Shown: positions 1 through 11,666 of the stretch, in pieces | Layout: each line of letters begins with the position of its first letter | Position numbering within the stretch: position 1 is the first letter of the stretch | Source of the DNA: Orientallactaga sibirica | Lineage: Eukaryota > Chordata > Mammalia > Rodentia > Dipodidae | Reading direction: 5' to 3' | Length of the DNA: 64,000 nt | Assembly: GCA_036365145.1 (NCBI GenBank) | Contig: JAEOAD010002712.1 | Coordinates: 3,305,001 to 3,369,000, forward strand | Notes under the pieces: generated by a model | Seen by the model: only the letters and a program-made list of their open reading frames with translations | Database searches by the model: none | Told to the model about the DNA's origin: nothing | Program-made: the position numbers and the translations under genes

Positions 1-2425
1 ATAGATTTGTGACATGACTTTTGAAAATAGATACAAGTTGTAAATAGATGTGTATTTAATCTGTCCTACCCTTCTTTGATTCTTTCTGAACATGGGTCTT
101 CTGTTTGCAAAATATGTTCATTTGAGCGCATTGTCAGTACTTTCCTTATCAACGAGTTCACCTGCTGTGCTAGGAAAAGAGAAGCTCCAGAGAATTGGTG
201 TCCTGAAGGGCAGTGTGGGGAAGCAGCCCCTGCACAGAACTGAGCCGGGTTCCTGCTTGTGCTTTCTGCGTACAGTGAGCTGAAGGCAGTTCTGTGTTTG
301 GCCACAGGAAAAAGGCAAAACCATGCAGTGGCTGGTTGGGACCTCAGCACTTGTGGTCTCATTTGGACTGCCTGGCTTACTGCCACAGAGAGGGGGGAAG
401 CCTGCTGCTGAGGTCCCACTGTCAGGAGTCACAGTGCTAAGCATCTTCTCAGCCGTCAAGTACAGAAGTGACCAAACAGCAGTTCCCTCACAGAAACAGT
501 GACCAGTGTTGAAATATACATGTGTGACAGAAAAGCTTGTAAGTAATGGAATATGAAGGGAAAAAAACAAGCTTTGGATGGGCAAATAAAGTTAGGTGAA
601 TTTAACAAGTTTTTAAAAAGACAACCGTGAGTTCAGGTCTGTCGGTTATTGAATAGTTTTTGATATTACACCCAACTCTCAATTTCCCCAGTTAAAAAAA
701 AAACTAGAGATTACTGGATAGTTAATCAATTACTGGGTAGTTAATTCAGTAATAAGTCATAGAAAAACCAAAAGTCTACTTTGGTGTAGGACTTTGAATT
801 TTTACTGTTAGCAAGTTTTTCCTCCTTCTAGCAATGCTTACTAATTTTAAAAAATGATTTGAATTCTTTAATTGAGCCATTGAAAGAACTGATTAATCTG
901 TTTTGCCTATGGGTTGATAGGTAGTGAAGTGACATGGAAGGACAGTCAGCTGCCAGGATGAAGTACCAAAGCCGGCATAGCCCCGGCTGCAAAAGGCATC
1001 TCTGAATGATGCAGAGTTAGTGCAATGAAATTATTGCAGAATTCATCTGGAAATGAATTGTTAAGCCGCCCAGTAAGAAGCACGGCTCTAGTGCTGCAGT
1101 GTGGAGCAGCGTTGAGAATGCCACTCGTGTGTGGCCATGTCACTCCCCTTCTCCTGGCTTCTCTTTGTACTGTGTCGTGACAATCACTTGCCTGAAGACA
1201 CTTCTCTGTTAGTTGGTCCCCACTACGACCATAGGAAGTAGTCTTTGACAATGGGCAGTCCTCTGTACTCTTCATTCTTAAAAAGAAAATGTTGTATTTG
1301 CACTACTGAATAGGAAGGGTTAACTGATTTTTGTGTATTTTTTGTTGTAGTTGTTCATTCTTTTTTTGAAGGCACTACACAGTAGCAAACATAGGACTTC
1401 ACTCCAGTTACCACTTACAAGTGTGTTTAGCTCTGGTCCACAAGGTATGCATAATGGGCTCTTGTTTGGGTGGGGGGTTTTCGTTGTTTCTTTGTTTGTT
1501 TGCCCGGCAAGTGCTGTGAGCCTTACGTCTGTCAACATGCCAGGCCACGTGGAAGGAACCACTGGACATCAGGTGTTCTAGTTCATTTAGTGAGGGGTAG
1601 AGACTAAGACATTTGGGACCAAAAACACCTGAGTTGGAAATTTCTGGATTCCAAAAGGGCTGGCCATCCTTTGGAGCAGCCATTGGTTGACACTTTGCTG
1701 TGATCATTTAACACCAGTCCCCAATAATTAGGAAATGGGCCATGGAATACAACACTGCAGGTGCTCAGCTGTTAGGGGACGGTGACCATAGCCATATGGA
1801 AGAAATGTGGGGTTTTCTGCAAAATTTCCATCTGAGGATTTTTACATTTAATATTTTTTTAAAAGTCTAAAGAGCAAAAACTTTAAGTGTATTCTAGTTG
1901 CAAAGTATGCACACATTTTGAATGGCTTTATTTTTGTTGTATAAAACTGTTGAACACATGACTGTAGTGTACAAACTCTTTACATGTAAGGAGTCTGTTC
2001 ATTTTACAGTATCTCATCTTGTGATTGGGTAATGAGACAGTTATATATTCAACTGCTATTATTTTATTAAGTGCTTTCGCTTTCTTTGCAATCATTACAA
2101 AGGTGTATTTATTTTATACAGATGGATTTCATTTTCCTAATACTATAATGTTCACTTCTGCTAGTTGAGCTTTCTCTGTGATCTGCATGTTGTAGTATGT
2201 GATAAGAGCGAATGTAAGGCTGAGACAACTGTCAATCACTTTTGTAAAGGGCTGGTCACACGTGGATCTGGTTGATGAACGCGTTTGGAATGATTTTACC
2301 AGATCACCTTGTCAGACATTTAGATGTTGTGAGCACCACAAGAGCATTTTCTCAGCAAAAATTAATAGCTGGTTCTATTTTTTTTAATGTAGAGAAAATA
2401 AAGTTGATTTTTTTCAAATACAGTG
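1..2425 (+). other. LPGAT1: Probable 3' UTR of the upstream gene (LPGAT1 by synteny)
   Basis: This 2.4-kb stretch is AT-rich and free of SINEs, in sharp contrast to everything that follows. It has no credible coding exon and ends at a canonical poly(A) signal at 2397-2402 followed by a GT-rich tract. In mammals the gene lying head-to-tail upstream of NEK2 on the same strand is LPGAT1, a lysophospholipid acyltransferase of the endoplasmic reticulum with a long 3' UTR. The identity is inferred from gene order, strand and texture; no LPGAT1 coding sequence is visible in the window. It could instead be unique intergenic DNA. Confidence 0.5.
2397..2402 (+). terminator. AATAAA poly(A) signal, probable LPGAT1 3' end
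   Basis: AATAAA lies about 20 bp before a CA at 2416-2420, followed by a T/G-rich tract (TGCTTTTAGTTCTTG). This is the arrangement of a cleavage/polyadenylation site. A second AATAAA near 584 could be an earlier alternative site. Confidence 0.5.
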
Positions 2426-2930
2426 CTTTTAGTTCTTGACAGTGGGGACGGGGTCTGTGCTATTCAGAAGCTCTTCAGCATTGACACTTCTAGGCTGTGC
2501 CCAGAGCCCAGGCCGCTGCGGAGTGCTGAGGACCGATTGAAACACCGAGTAAGAAAACCATCCAGCTTCTTATTTAAAGGATTTCTCCCTTCCCCTCCCC
2601 CCAGTTGTGGTGTTGTAGTAAGGGTTTAACAGTCCTCTGCTGGAAAAAATAGACATGCAAGTATGCATAAATGTTTAGAATTTTGTTGATTACAATGATA
2701 TATGAGGCAGTTAACAAATAATAAAATAACTATTGTGACTTCAGATAGCCAGTTGATTCTCACAAAATGCTTACTCGCTTCCTGCTGAGCCCTCTTAGGC
2801 AGCCTCTGCCTGCCTGTCAGCTAGCCGCCACGACGGCTTCAAGCTCTGCTAACTCATCTCCCAGTGAACTGTCGCTCAGCCTAGCAGAAGACTCACAACC
2901 CTTTCTTACTCTTGCACAAAACCACTTTGG

Positions 2931-3040
2931 GGGTGGGGGAGTATCTTTGAGGTAGGGTCTCACTCTAGCCCAGGCTGGCCTGGAATTCACTGTGGAGTCT
3001 CAGGGTGGCCCTGTTCTTCCTACCTCTACCTCCTGAGTGC
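2931..3040 (-). repeat. B1-type SINE, truncated by a pseudogene insertion
   Basis: The complement of the right part of a B1 element is present (GGTAGGGTCTCACTCTAGCC through CTCCTGAGTGC). The remaining 5' half of the element is missing where the RPS15A copy begins, and it does not resume after that copy's A-tail. Confidence 0.8.
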
Positions 3041-3423
3041 GGCCATCATGGTGCGCATAAGTGTCCTGGCAGATGCTTTCAAGAGCACCAACAATGCTGA
3101 GAAAAGAGGCAAACGCCGGGTCCTCGCCAGGCCGTGCTCCAGAGTCATCATTCAGTTGCTGACAGTGATGGTTACTTACATCGGTGAGTCTGAAATCTGA
3201 TGATCACAGAGCCGGGAAGATTGTGGTGACCCTCAGAGACAGTGACGCAGGGTAATTTGTCAGTTTGGTTTCGTTGTACTGACAACCTCAGCCAGCATCG
3301 TGGACCATGAGGAAGCAAGAGAGAAAGCACAAGAGGGAAAATCCTGCGATTTTTTTTTCCCTAGGGGTATAAAGAAAGCATACATATGAATAAAATGCCT
3401 CAGTGGACAAAAAAAAAAAAAAA
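3041..3423 (+). pseudogene. RPS15A: RPS15A processed pseudogene
   Basis: This is an intronless copy of the mRNA for the small-subunit ribosomal protein uS8 (RPS15A). Translation from the ATG at 3048 gives a recognisable N-terminus ([18 protein letters not shown], then RPCSRVI). A small deletion after VMV, a 2-nt loss and an in-frame TGA near 3198 break the frame. About 100 nt of the central coding region are missing near 3240. The C-terminal third is recognisable at about 3265-3355 (LTTSA, then DHEEAR). The parental 3' UTR with AATAAA (3389-3394) is followed by an A-tract at 3409-3423. These are the marks of LINE-mediated retrocopying, and the copy cannot encode a functional protein. Confidence 0.9.
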
Positions 3424-3638
3424 TCTGAAACCTATGACTTTTATTGTTAAGGATGTGGAAATAAAGGGCATTTGGGGGTTTCATTTTGCCCTGGTGGGAG
3501 GAGATGGTGAGGCGAGAATGCCTTCATTTCAGCCTCATAATAGTTTCTGTCATGTCCGAATTCTAGGTTTGAAACTGGTGGAGGTGGTAAGTTGCATCTG
3601 GTGCATGGTCCATGTGTCTTCAATCATGGCACCATTTC

Positions 3639-3842
3639 CTTTTTTATTTTATTTTTATTTATTTGAGAGAGAGAGGGAGGCAGATAGAAAGAGAGAGGGT
3701 GGGCATGCAAGAGTCTCAAGCTGCTGCAAACAAACTCCAGATGTAGGTGCCAACTTGTACATCTGGTGGGTCCTGGGGAATTCAACCTGGGTCCTTTGGC
3801 TTTGCAGACAAGCACCTTAATCACTAGGCCGTCTCTCCAGTC
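3639..3842 (-). repeat. DIP-like tRNA-derived SINE
   Basis: The full complement reads from the A/T-rich tail (TTTATTTATTTGAGAGAG) to the tRNA-like head (CCGTCTCTCCAGTCC). It is flanked by a target-site duplication ATGGCACCATTTC at 3626-3638 and 3844-3856, which proves retrotransposition. Confidence 0.93.
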
Positions 3843-4720
3843 CATGGCACCATTTCAAGATCTCGGATCCAAGTGGGAGCTCATGTAAGAGCAGCATAAT
3901 AAGAGATCTGCCCACACGCTTGTACCCCACCTCTGCCAGCTGGCAAATGTCTATCCCCTTCAACTTTCCTCTCCCCATGTCCCAAATGGGGGGTTTTCAG
4001 AGTGATTTTCAGTACTGAGGTGAAGTGCATGAGGTACACTAGACATTTGCACTCTGTTGAAGGGTCACCAAGGAGACCATGTACCCCACTCCCAATTGGG
4101 CGAAACAGAAGATGGAAATCATTCCTATCTTAGCCATACCTTAACTCTAAATGACCCATTTTGTGCACAAAAATTGTATCATAGTGTCACAGTCACATAA
4201 GCAGTTGGTGCCCGGCACTCTATTTTCCAGAGCCCTGGGTCCTCGAGCTTCTAGCGGAGACGGTTATAATCGCCATAGCCCTGCTGACCCCACACAGGCT
4301 GTAGCCATGGCCCTCGGACAGCAGTGGGGAAAAGCTTTGAGGTGAAGCAACTGAGAAAGTGAGATGAGGGCATCAAGGAGAAACAGCCTGCTAGACAGAA
4401 GACATTACAATCTTAGCAGGGACCTATTTTTGCTTCTGAGACATGATGTCACTTGTGGAGAAGACCTTGAACTAATTATCAAAGAAAAGGGAAACATAAT
4501 TCCTAGCATTTGGAACCTGTCCACCAGCCATGGCCCTCTGTGCATAATTCATCTGATGCTGCATATAAAATGCACTGAAGCCTCCCAAAACTGCAGGGGG
4601 GTGAAAGTCGAGTTGAAAACTCTCCTCTCTGCTTCAGAAATCTCCAAAGTTAATACCTTAAGAACCGACATTTTATTTCCCACTGGTAGGTGCTGGGTGA
4701 TCAATTCTTAGGAATTGAAG

Positions 4721-4741
4721 AAGAAAGAAAGAAAGAAAGAA
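4721..4741. repeat. (GAAA)n microsatellite
   Basis: About five GAAA units. Confidence 0.9.
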
Positions 4742-5752
4742 GGCAGCACATTCAAATTGTGCCTATGCTTATTGGGGGTATTGGAGTAGACAATAAAGGA
4801 GGAGCTTGAGGTGGGGCTGGGCAACAGGTATACTGGACAGTGAAATGAAAAGGTGGGGAGAGGTGATGTTGGAATCCTCTTAAAAGACTGATTCCCCAGC
4901 CCTGCAATACTCAACCAGTTGCCCAGCTCCACTCCCAGATCCTCCAAGTACCATAACCCAGAAGGTGGGAGCTGTATGGTGCAAGGCAGCATAAGATTGG
5001 GGAACGCACTCCTGAAACGACGTCATCCCTGGATGCTCAGCATGAACAGCCGCTTGTAAGGACTGCGTCCTCCGGCACTGTGATGGCCACAGCAGGCCTG
5101 CCTTTGTCTTTCCAGGGGTTCATTAAAAAGGGCTAGTGTGGGCCCAGGCTTTGTTGAGAACAGCTCTGGGTGAATTAATGATCTTGGAGATGTAAAGGAG
5201 CTCCTCTGAGGAGGCAGAAGCATGGACTGCCCAAGCAGTGCATCAGGATGTGTGGTTACAGGGCCACAAAGACGGCCAGAAAGTGGCTGGAGCTGTCTGA
5301 GAGGTAGACAGGAGGCCAGGGCTCAGGCTCCAATTTAGTCTCTATTAGGCCTTGAAGGAAGCAGGACAAGAGTGGACTCAGGGCCACTTCCTGCCCCACT
5401 GGAGGTGCCTGGCTGTTGTGGAAGACATCTGCTAAAGCAGCCTTTACTTGAAAGGCACTCACTGCTGGGAGATGAGCGGCAGGCAGAGGTGGCTCAGAAC
5501 ACAGGGACTGAGGGAAAGAGTGAAAGGCCTCAGCCCCCGAGGTTGGCTCTGGGTGTGAGGGCAGTAGGCCTAGTCAACAGGTGGGGAGAGGTTGGCCCAG
5601 ACCTCACAGGAAGTGGCCTGGTCTGTGAGGAAGGCTTAATCTTATACAGGCTGTCCCTTGTATGGGCTTGGTCAGGCAGCAGGTTCCACGCTGTCAGAGG
5701 TTACCAGACATGTCTGTCTAAGGTCCTCAGACAGCAGTGGGCAAGGCTGTGA

Positions 5753-5755
<3 letters not shown>

Positions 5756-5786
<31 letters not shown>
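5756..5786. repeat. Poly(A) tract, 31 bp
   Basis: This is an uninterrupted run of 31 A. No SINE or retrocopy is recognisable immediately 5' of it, so its origin is unclear. Confidence 0.9.
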
Positions 5787-5787
<1 letters not shown>

Positions 5788-6300
5788 AGTCTATCCTTGC
5801 GCCCAGCCCTTCTGGTGCCTTCAACTCCGTGTTCCTCGCCGGGCCCAACCCTTCAGGCAGCTGGTCTTAGGACTTGGGATTTCTCTCAGTAGTCCCATTT
5901 CCTCCCATGTGGGGCTGGGGTAGATACTACCTGGTTCTAGAAGTTTCTGTGCCCTCTCCTTGTCTAGCTCTTTGACAGCATGGGGCTCTGTCCTCTTGTC
6001 TCCCGTGATTGGTGTTAGTGTCTGGCTGTTTGAGGTGTTTATTATTTTGCTTTGTCTACGTCTCCATTTATTTCTTTGGGCAATCGTGGAGGAAGGCTCC
6101 CGGACCCTGCTCTGTTCTCCCACCTTTTAACAGAAGTCTACTACATTGAAACACATGAAAAGTGCTTTGGCTCCTGTCGTTTCGGGACCATCATTCAAAG
6201 CAGAACACATGCGAGAAAAGGGTGCCACGTTGCACAGCGCCCCGGGAAGATCAGTGAGAGAACACAGGGTGCTTCTCCCACGAAGCCCAAATGCCTTCCA

Positions 6301-6336
6301 GGGAGGGGAGGAGGGGAGGGGAGGGGGGGGAGGGGC
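6301..6336 (+). repeat. G-rich low-complexity tract, G-quadruplex-compatible
   Basis: Runs of four to eight G are separated by single A (GGAGGGGAGGAGGGGAGG and onward). This satisfies a simple G4 pattern. Confidence 0.8.
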
Positions 6337-6738
6337 CCATGGCTGCTGGAGGAGAAGGGCTCCTGCTGGTGGTTTCCTTGGAGAGTTCTTGGGCATAGAG
6401 GAGGGAGTGGGCACATCAGGAGATTACTTGACCCTTGAAAGGGCTTAGAGAGCCTCGGAACTCTTCCTAAGAGCAGAGGCCACAGTGACAGGGGCTCTTG
6501 TAGCTGGTAGCAGTCCCAGAGGCTCTGGGCGAGACTGTACCAGGGTGTGGGGAGGGGGAAGGGGGACCAGCTGGCCCCTATTGCCTGGACCTGCCTCCCT
6601 CCCCCACCAGACACGCCATTGCCACAGGGACCCTGGTCAAAGCCAGCACTGTGCCCGCCTCTTCTGTGCTCAGAGCATCGGCCAGCTCGGCCCACCTCAC
6701 CAGTGACACGGCTGTCCTGCAGCCTCAAAACACCAGGC

Positions 6739-6969
6739 TGGGCTGGAGAGATGGCTTAGCAGTTAAGGTGCATGCCTGCTAAGACTAAGGACCCCGGTTC
6801 GATTGTCCAGGTCCCACATAAGCCAGATGCACACGGTGGCGCATGCATCTGGAGTTTGTTTGCAGTGGCTGGAGGCCCTGGTGCGCCCATTCTCACTTTC
6901 TCTCTGTGTCTCTCTCTCCCTCTCTCCCTGTCTCTAATAAATAAATAAAAATAAATCTAAAAAAAAAAA
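6739..6969 (+). repeat. DIP-like SINE, full length
   Basis: The head GGCTGGAGAGATGGCTTAG, internal promoter boxes, CT-rich region and A-tail are complete. The duplication AAAACACCAGGC flanks it at 6727-6738 and about 6970-6981. Confidence 0.93.
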
Positions 6970-6981
6970 AAAACACCAGGC

Positions 6982-8199
6982 AGTGAAACTGGTTCAGGAG
7001 TATTAGGAATTGTGACAGGGTTGGTTCAGAACATTAAAACAAGGACAAGTCACAGCCTCACAGAGTCAGCCTGGCCATCAGGACCAAGGAAGAAAGGAGG
7101 AATGACCATACACCCTCTCCCAAGGGTACATAAGTTAGAGTAGACTATAAGGACTGGCACCCCAACGGCCAGAACACCAGAACTATCCTGAGAGACAGGA
7201 CACTGGACATTCACCACCACACACGGCCCTGTCCCCTAAAGGGCAGGATGCTGGGCGTTCACCACCACACACAGCCACCCCAACCCAGTCCTAGCTTCTG
7301 GGCTGTCCTTGAGATGGGTGGGAAAGGCTTCCCTGGCATCAGATAGGTTCAAGGTCAAAAGTGTGCACATTTTAAGTAGGAGCTACCCAAGGTGAGTGAG
7401 TCCCTCAGACCAGAGCTGTCCACCACAGCGAGAACCGTGAGCCCACAGAAGGGATATGGCTGTGCTGGGCTCTGGTTTCCTGGCAGATGAGCTTCTCAGT
7501 GGGACCTGAGGCAGAGACTACAAACTCTGTGCCCTGTGCCTTCGCTCCTCTCTCCTCCCTGCTCACAACTACAGTTGTCTATTCTTTGAGCTTCCAGCTT
7601 TTCCAGCTGCTCAGTCCCAGAAACCTATGGCAGAGCAGGATGGTGGGATAGCAGGAAGGAGGGATGGTGAGCTATTGTTTACAGCTTGTGTTTGCTGAAA
7701 AGATGGAAAGAGGTTCAGGAGGGGACAGGCTGTATCACCATTATAGCTGCACTTGGGCAGCACAGATGACATTGCAGACATAAGCTGAACTGAAGGGCTG
7801 GCGAAGGGGTCATCCTTAGAGGCTTCCTAGAGAAGAAGACAAAGCCCAGGGAAGCAGCCAGAAGGAGCAACTGAAGACTCAAGGTCTGTCCCTCATCCCT
7901 GGCTGCCTGAGGCTCCACCTAGCTGCTGGCCCGAGACTGGCCTTCGCCCAGTGGCCTGCTCACAGCATCTTGCCAAGTCCTTCCTTCCCTCCTCAAGGCT
8001 TTCTTCCTTGGCCATATTTCCTCGAAACCACTTTCAAGGCCTCATATTGTTCTGAGGAACTGGTTGGCAAGTTGTGCAGAGAGCAGCTTCTGAACCTGCC
8101 AGCAGAGGCACAAGTGTGTGAGCGCTCTCTATCTTCTGTGAGGAAAAGGACCCAGGCCTAGGAAACAAGAATCTTGGCATTCCAGCCTACAGTCAGCAG
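6982..8199. other. Intergenic, no gene seen; one partial duplication
   Basis: The only structure noticed is a degenerate direct repeat of about 33 bp with a 48-bp period (7196-7228 and 7244-7276, core TTCACCACCACACAC). Confidence 0.5.
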
Positions 8200-8285
8200 C
8201 TGCCTCAGTTTCTTCATCTGCACAGTCATCATCCCCACGAAGACCCTCTCACGGGACTGATGTGATGTCAAATGAAGCAATGCCC
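8200..8285 (+). repeat. MIR-like remnant
   Basis: CTGCCTCAGTTTCTTCATCT and the following sequence match the conserved core of a mammalian-wide MIR element. Confidence 0.55.
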
Positions 8286-8520
8286 GTGACAAGAATGTTT
8301 CCACCAAGGCCTGTGAGGGGAATGTCCACACCTATGCCTATGAGGAGAATGCTCACACCTATGTGAGGAGACTATTCCCACCAAGGTCTATGAGGAGAAT
8401 GTCCCCACTTATAACTGTGAGGGGAATGTTCATACCTATGCCTGTGAGGGGAATGTTCACACCAGAGCCTGTGAGGGGAATGTTCACATCAGGGCCTGTG
8501 AGGGAAACGTTCATACCAAT
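8286..8520. repeat. Minisatellite, unit about 28 bp
   Basis: There are about eight degenerate units of the type GCCTGTGAGGGGAATGTTCA plus eight further bases. The last four are nearly identical and the first four diverged, partly with shorter units. An apparent repeat-protein reading frame here is a by-product. Confidence 0.88.
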
Positions 8521-8526
8521 GGAGTC

Positions 8527-8676
8527 TTTTTATTTGTTTTTGAGGTTGGGTGTCACTCTAGCCCAGGCTGATCTGGAATTCACTATGTAGTCTCAGGGTG
8601 GCCTTGAACTCATGGTGATCCTCCTACCTCTGCCTCCCAAGTGCTGGGATTAAAGGCGTGCACCACCATGCCCAGC
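8527..8676 (-). repeat. B1-type SINE
   Basis: A full-length complement ends in CACCACCATGCCCAGCC. The short flank CCAATGG is duplicated on both sides. Confidence 0.9.
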
Positions 8677-8956
8677 CCAATGGGGTATTAATGTGACATG
8701 AAGAGCCATGTTTCACTGCCTTTGTGCCTTGTCTTGTTCCTTGGCTGGCCTTCTGTCACACCTAGTGGACTTCATTATTTGGAACTTGTTAGCTTAGCAA
8801 ACTCCTGTCCGTCTGGAATCTGAACGAGATGTTGGAACAGGCGCTGCCGTTGTGTATGTGGACATGGGTGAATGGTGGATCATGGGAATTAGTTAGTTAG
8901 TATGGGAGTTTGTTCCTGATAAAAAGCTAATACTGATCCCTTTACTCTTGATCATG

Positions 8957-9139
8957 TGTGTTAAGACAAGGTCCTGCTATGTACACAAGGCTGGCTTGGA
9001 ACTTGGTATGTAGTCCAGGCTGGTCTACAAACTCATGCACCACCTTGTGCATCTGGATTACGTGGGTCCTGAGGAATGGAATCTGGGTCCTAAGGCTCTT
9101 CAAGCAAACACCTTAATCACTAGGTCATCTCTCCAGCCC
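8957..9139 (-). repeat. Old B1-like fragment joined to a DIP-like SINE fragment
   Basis: 8957-9033 has diverged B1 complement features (GTAGTCCAGGCTGGTCT). 9034-9139 is the head half of a DIP-like element in the same orientation, ending CATCTCTCCAGCCC. Confidence 0.75.
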
Positions 9140-9340
9140 ATTTCTTCCTTCTCTTAAGTTCTGGGCTTCTCCATTTCTGGGAGGGAGCTCACGTCCTCTC
9201 TATCTATAACTGAATAAAGCCTGCCAGCTTTACCCTCTGATCCGTGGATGTCAATTCATTAAACTCATAAGACAAGAATCTAGGGACACCCCAAATTCTT
9301 ATATCATGTTGGTGCATTGGCAGAGGAAGCCCAGTTCCAC
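9140..9340 (+). mobile_element. Possible 3' end of an old retroviral LTR with primer-site-like sequence
   Basis: AATAAA at 9213-9218 is followed by a pyrimidine-rich, U5-like stretch, then GGGACACCCC and TTGGTGCATTGGC. That order (poly(A) signal, U5, then TGG-starting primer-site-like sequence) is typical of class I endogenous retrovirus LTR ends. No coding remnant follows, and the left boundary is unknown. It could be unrelated sequence. Confidence 0.35.
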
Positions 9341-11325
9341 CTCAGAGGTAGCTTTACTTTGCTGACAGAACCCATGTTTTGCTCCTGAGTCAGCCCATGC
9401 ACCATGATTGGCTTAGAATCGCCTCTGCTAGTGATCACTGGATGGTCAGTAGAATCCTACAGAGCATCTGCTAGAAGCCTTCTCCTCCAGTCAGCTCCTC
9501 CAGGGCCTTCTCTCACTTGACAGAATCGCTATAGAATAGTGGGTTCATGTTAACCCCTCACTGGCCACCCCTCCTGTTTCTGTTGTTGGCATGTGAGGCT
9601 GAGGCAGCTCTCTGAGAAAAGTCAAGCAAGAGTGGCCTAGTGAGCTAAGCCAGGCTCAAACATTGATTGACCAGTTCCTCAAACACCCATGGGCTTCCCT
9701 CCAGGCCTGTTGTGAGACAAGGGCAGCTCTTATGGAGCCACTTTGAAGCCAACATCTCCCTGACAAGAAAACCAAGGGTGAAACACAACCAAAAGCTGTC
9801 GCAGAAGAGAACTCTACAGTTTGCACAATCCTTCTCCATCCACTTATCTCTGATCGTTATGAGACAAGATATTGAGCTTATTCTCCCTTTAGAACTGACA
9901 GAGGAGCTGGCTTGGTAGTGTAGGCCTAATTCCAAAAGACAAAACAAAATAACAGCACCAAAACCAGGTGAGGAAACAGAGGCCAAAGAGGAGCTTCGCA
10001 TCCCAATTGTCACTGCTCGCTGGCGATGAGTCGGGTCTCTGCCACCCGGCCCAGCACGTTCTGCACTCTGGGAGAGACTGAGATCCTCAAGCTAAACAAG
10101 GGCATGCAGACACTTCAGATGCTGAACTGAGAGGCCAGGCAACTCCCAGCTGCGCTCTGAGGAGCCTCGGGACTGAGTAGAAGGCTGAAGGAGACTTAGA
10201 CTACTTAGTCAGCACTCAGTTTGGAAGCACAGTCCCCGGGTAGACCCATGACCTGGGAGCCACACAACGTAAGAGGAAGGGGAAGTGGGCTGATGGAGAG
10301 GAAGGAAAGGGAGGAACATCATACAGACTACCAGCCTTTCCAGAGCCTGGAGCCAACCCACCTCTGAGCAAGGAGGGGATGGGTGCCAGGCGGAAACACA
10401 ACCGCAGGAGGTCTTGGGGGTATAATTAAGTTGTGTGATGGCACAGGGAGGCAGTGTAGCCTTGTGGTCTCTATGACAAAGGCATCACCAGTGTAATGTG
10501 CATATGTGTGTTTGTGTGTGTAATGTACACATGTGTGTATAAATCAGTGTCAGGCACTAGCTGTTTAAGGGGTGTGTTGTACAAGTGACTGAAGACATGA
10601 ATTGGGAGCTCAGGGTTGAGAAGCAGGCCTCTGGGTGACGTCACCTGAGCTGGTGGGCAGCTGGGGATCCCTGAGGGATTCAGCCAGAAGAGAGCAGAGC
10701 GAGGCAGTGTGTGGGGAAAGAGTGTGAGAGGCCGAGGTGTGACGGCCCTCTGCAGTGCACCTCCCAGCCCTGCTCAGAAGCTGACAGGAACTCACCTTCC
10801 CGAAGTAACAGTATTTAACTCCTGCATGGGCCCAGCCATAGCTCTTCCAGTGCCAGGGCTTGGTATGAAGTGCCTGGTTTGGACAGTAGCTGGCTCCTAT
10901 TTCCAACCACATCATTTCTCTAATGTACATGATTTCTACTGCTGGGGCTACATACCTGGTGAGAAAACCAAAGCTGGAGATGCCCAAGGAGTGGGGCTAG
11001 AAATGGTGGGCTTTCAAGACCTGTGCTAACCTCCAGACAGTGGAGAGGAAGGGGAACAACAGGCTAGCAGTCCTGGGCTCTGGCAGTCGCTGTGTCATGC
11101 CCAATAAATCAGAACGTTGATGGCTATGGCACCCACGTGCACAGGAGAACCCCATACCCCGGGCACTTGGCTACTTGGGACAATGACCTGTGTAAATGTG
11201 AGCACTCAGTACATAGTACCTACGGCGGGTACTGGACCCGTTTCACGTCTGCCACTGCTCAGTGAGGACCTTGAAGCTGTAGGGCATGCGTGCACAAAGG
11301 AGAGGTACCTAGTGGTCGGACTCGG
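9341..11325. other. Intergenic, no gene seen
   Basis: No recognisable repeats or exons apart from an imperfect TG tract (10496-10541). Open frames of 80-125 codons on both strands lack family features. Confidence 0.5.
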
Positions 11326-11327
11326 GT

Positions 11328-11407
11328 GCTTGTGTGTGCGATGGGGATTGAACCCAGGGTCTCTTGCATGCTGGCAAGCACTCTGCCACTGAGCTACATT
11401 CTCAGCC
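11328..11407 (-). repeat. ID-type SINE (tRNA-derived)
   Basis: The complement of the rodent ID element reads GGGGATTGAACCCAGGGTCT through CCACTGAGCTACATTCTCAG. Confidence 0.8.
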
Positions 11408-11455
11408 TTCCTGTGTCTTTTGTTGGTGATTTTGCTGTTTAAAACTGCCCCCAAG

Positions 11456-11666
11456 GGACTAGAGAGATGGCTTAGCAGTTCAGCGCTTGCCTGCAAAGGC
11501 TAAGGACCCAGGCTCAATTCCCAGGACCCACATAAACCAAATGCACAAGGTGGTGCATGCATCTGGAATTTTTTTGCAGTTGCTAGAAGCCCTGGTGCAC
11601 CCATTCATTCTCTCTTTTTCTCTGACACTCTGCCTCTTTCTTCCACTCACAAATAGATAAGTGGGT
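11456..11666 (+). repeat. DIP-like SINE carrying a B1 in its tail
   Basis: Its flanking duplication GCCCCCAAG occurs at 11447-11455, but the right copy is at 11866-11874, beyond the following B1. The B1 therefore inserted into this element's A-rich tail. Confidence 0.92.

Larger units (their letters stand above)
3857..6726. other. Intergenic, mostly single-copy, no gene seen
   Basis: No exon-like or repeat-rich structure is evident apart from the simple repeats listed separately. Two short, similar segments (4312-4343 and 5725-5755, both around GACAGCAGTGGG) may be MIR-derived or coincidental. Confidence 0.5.

Noticed and set aside
1..2425. LPGAT1 coding exon in the first 2.4 kb
   Set aside because: Open frames here are short and show no acyltransferase motif. 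Only a 3' UTR assignment is reasonable.
3386..3820. 144-codon frame starting in the RPS15A pseudogene tail
   Set aside because: It runs from a retrocopy 3' UTR through unique sequence into a SINE; no family features.
6739..6810. tRNA-gene-like heads with A and B boxes, here and in every DIP-like SINE
   Set aside because: They are tRNA-derived promoters of SINEs: no intact cloverleaf, and they are followed by SINE bodies and A-tails.
8363..8590. 75-codon frame with repeated VRGMF motifs
   Set aside because: Translation of the 28-bp minisatellite running into a B1; not a gene.
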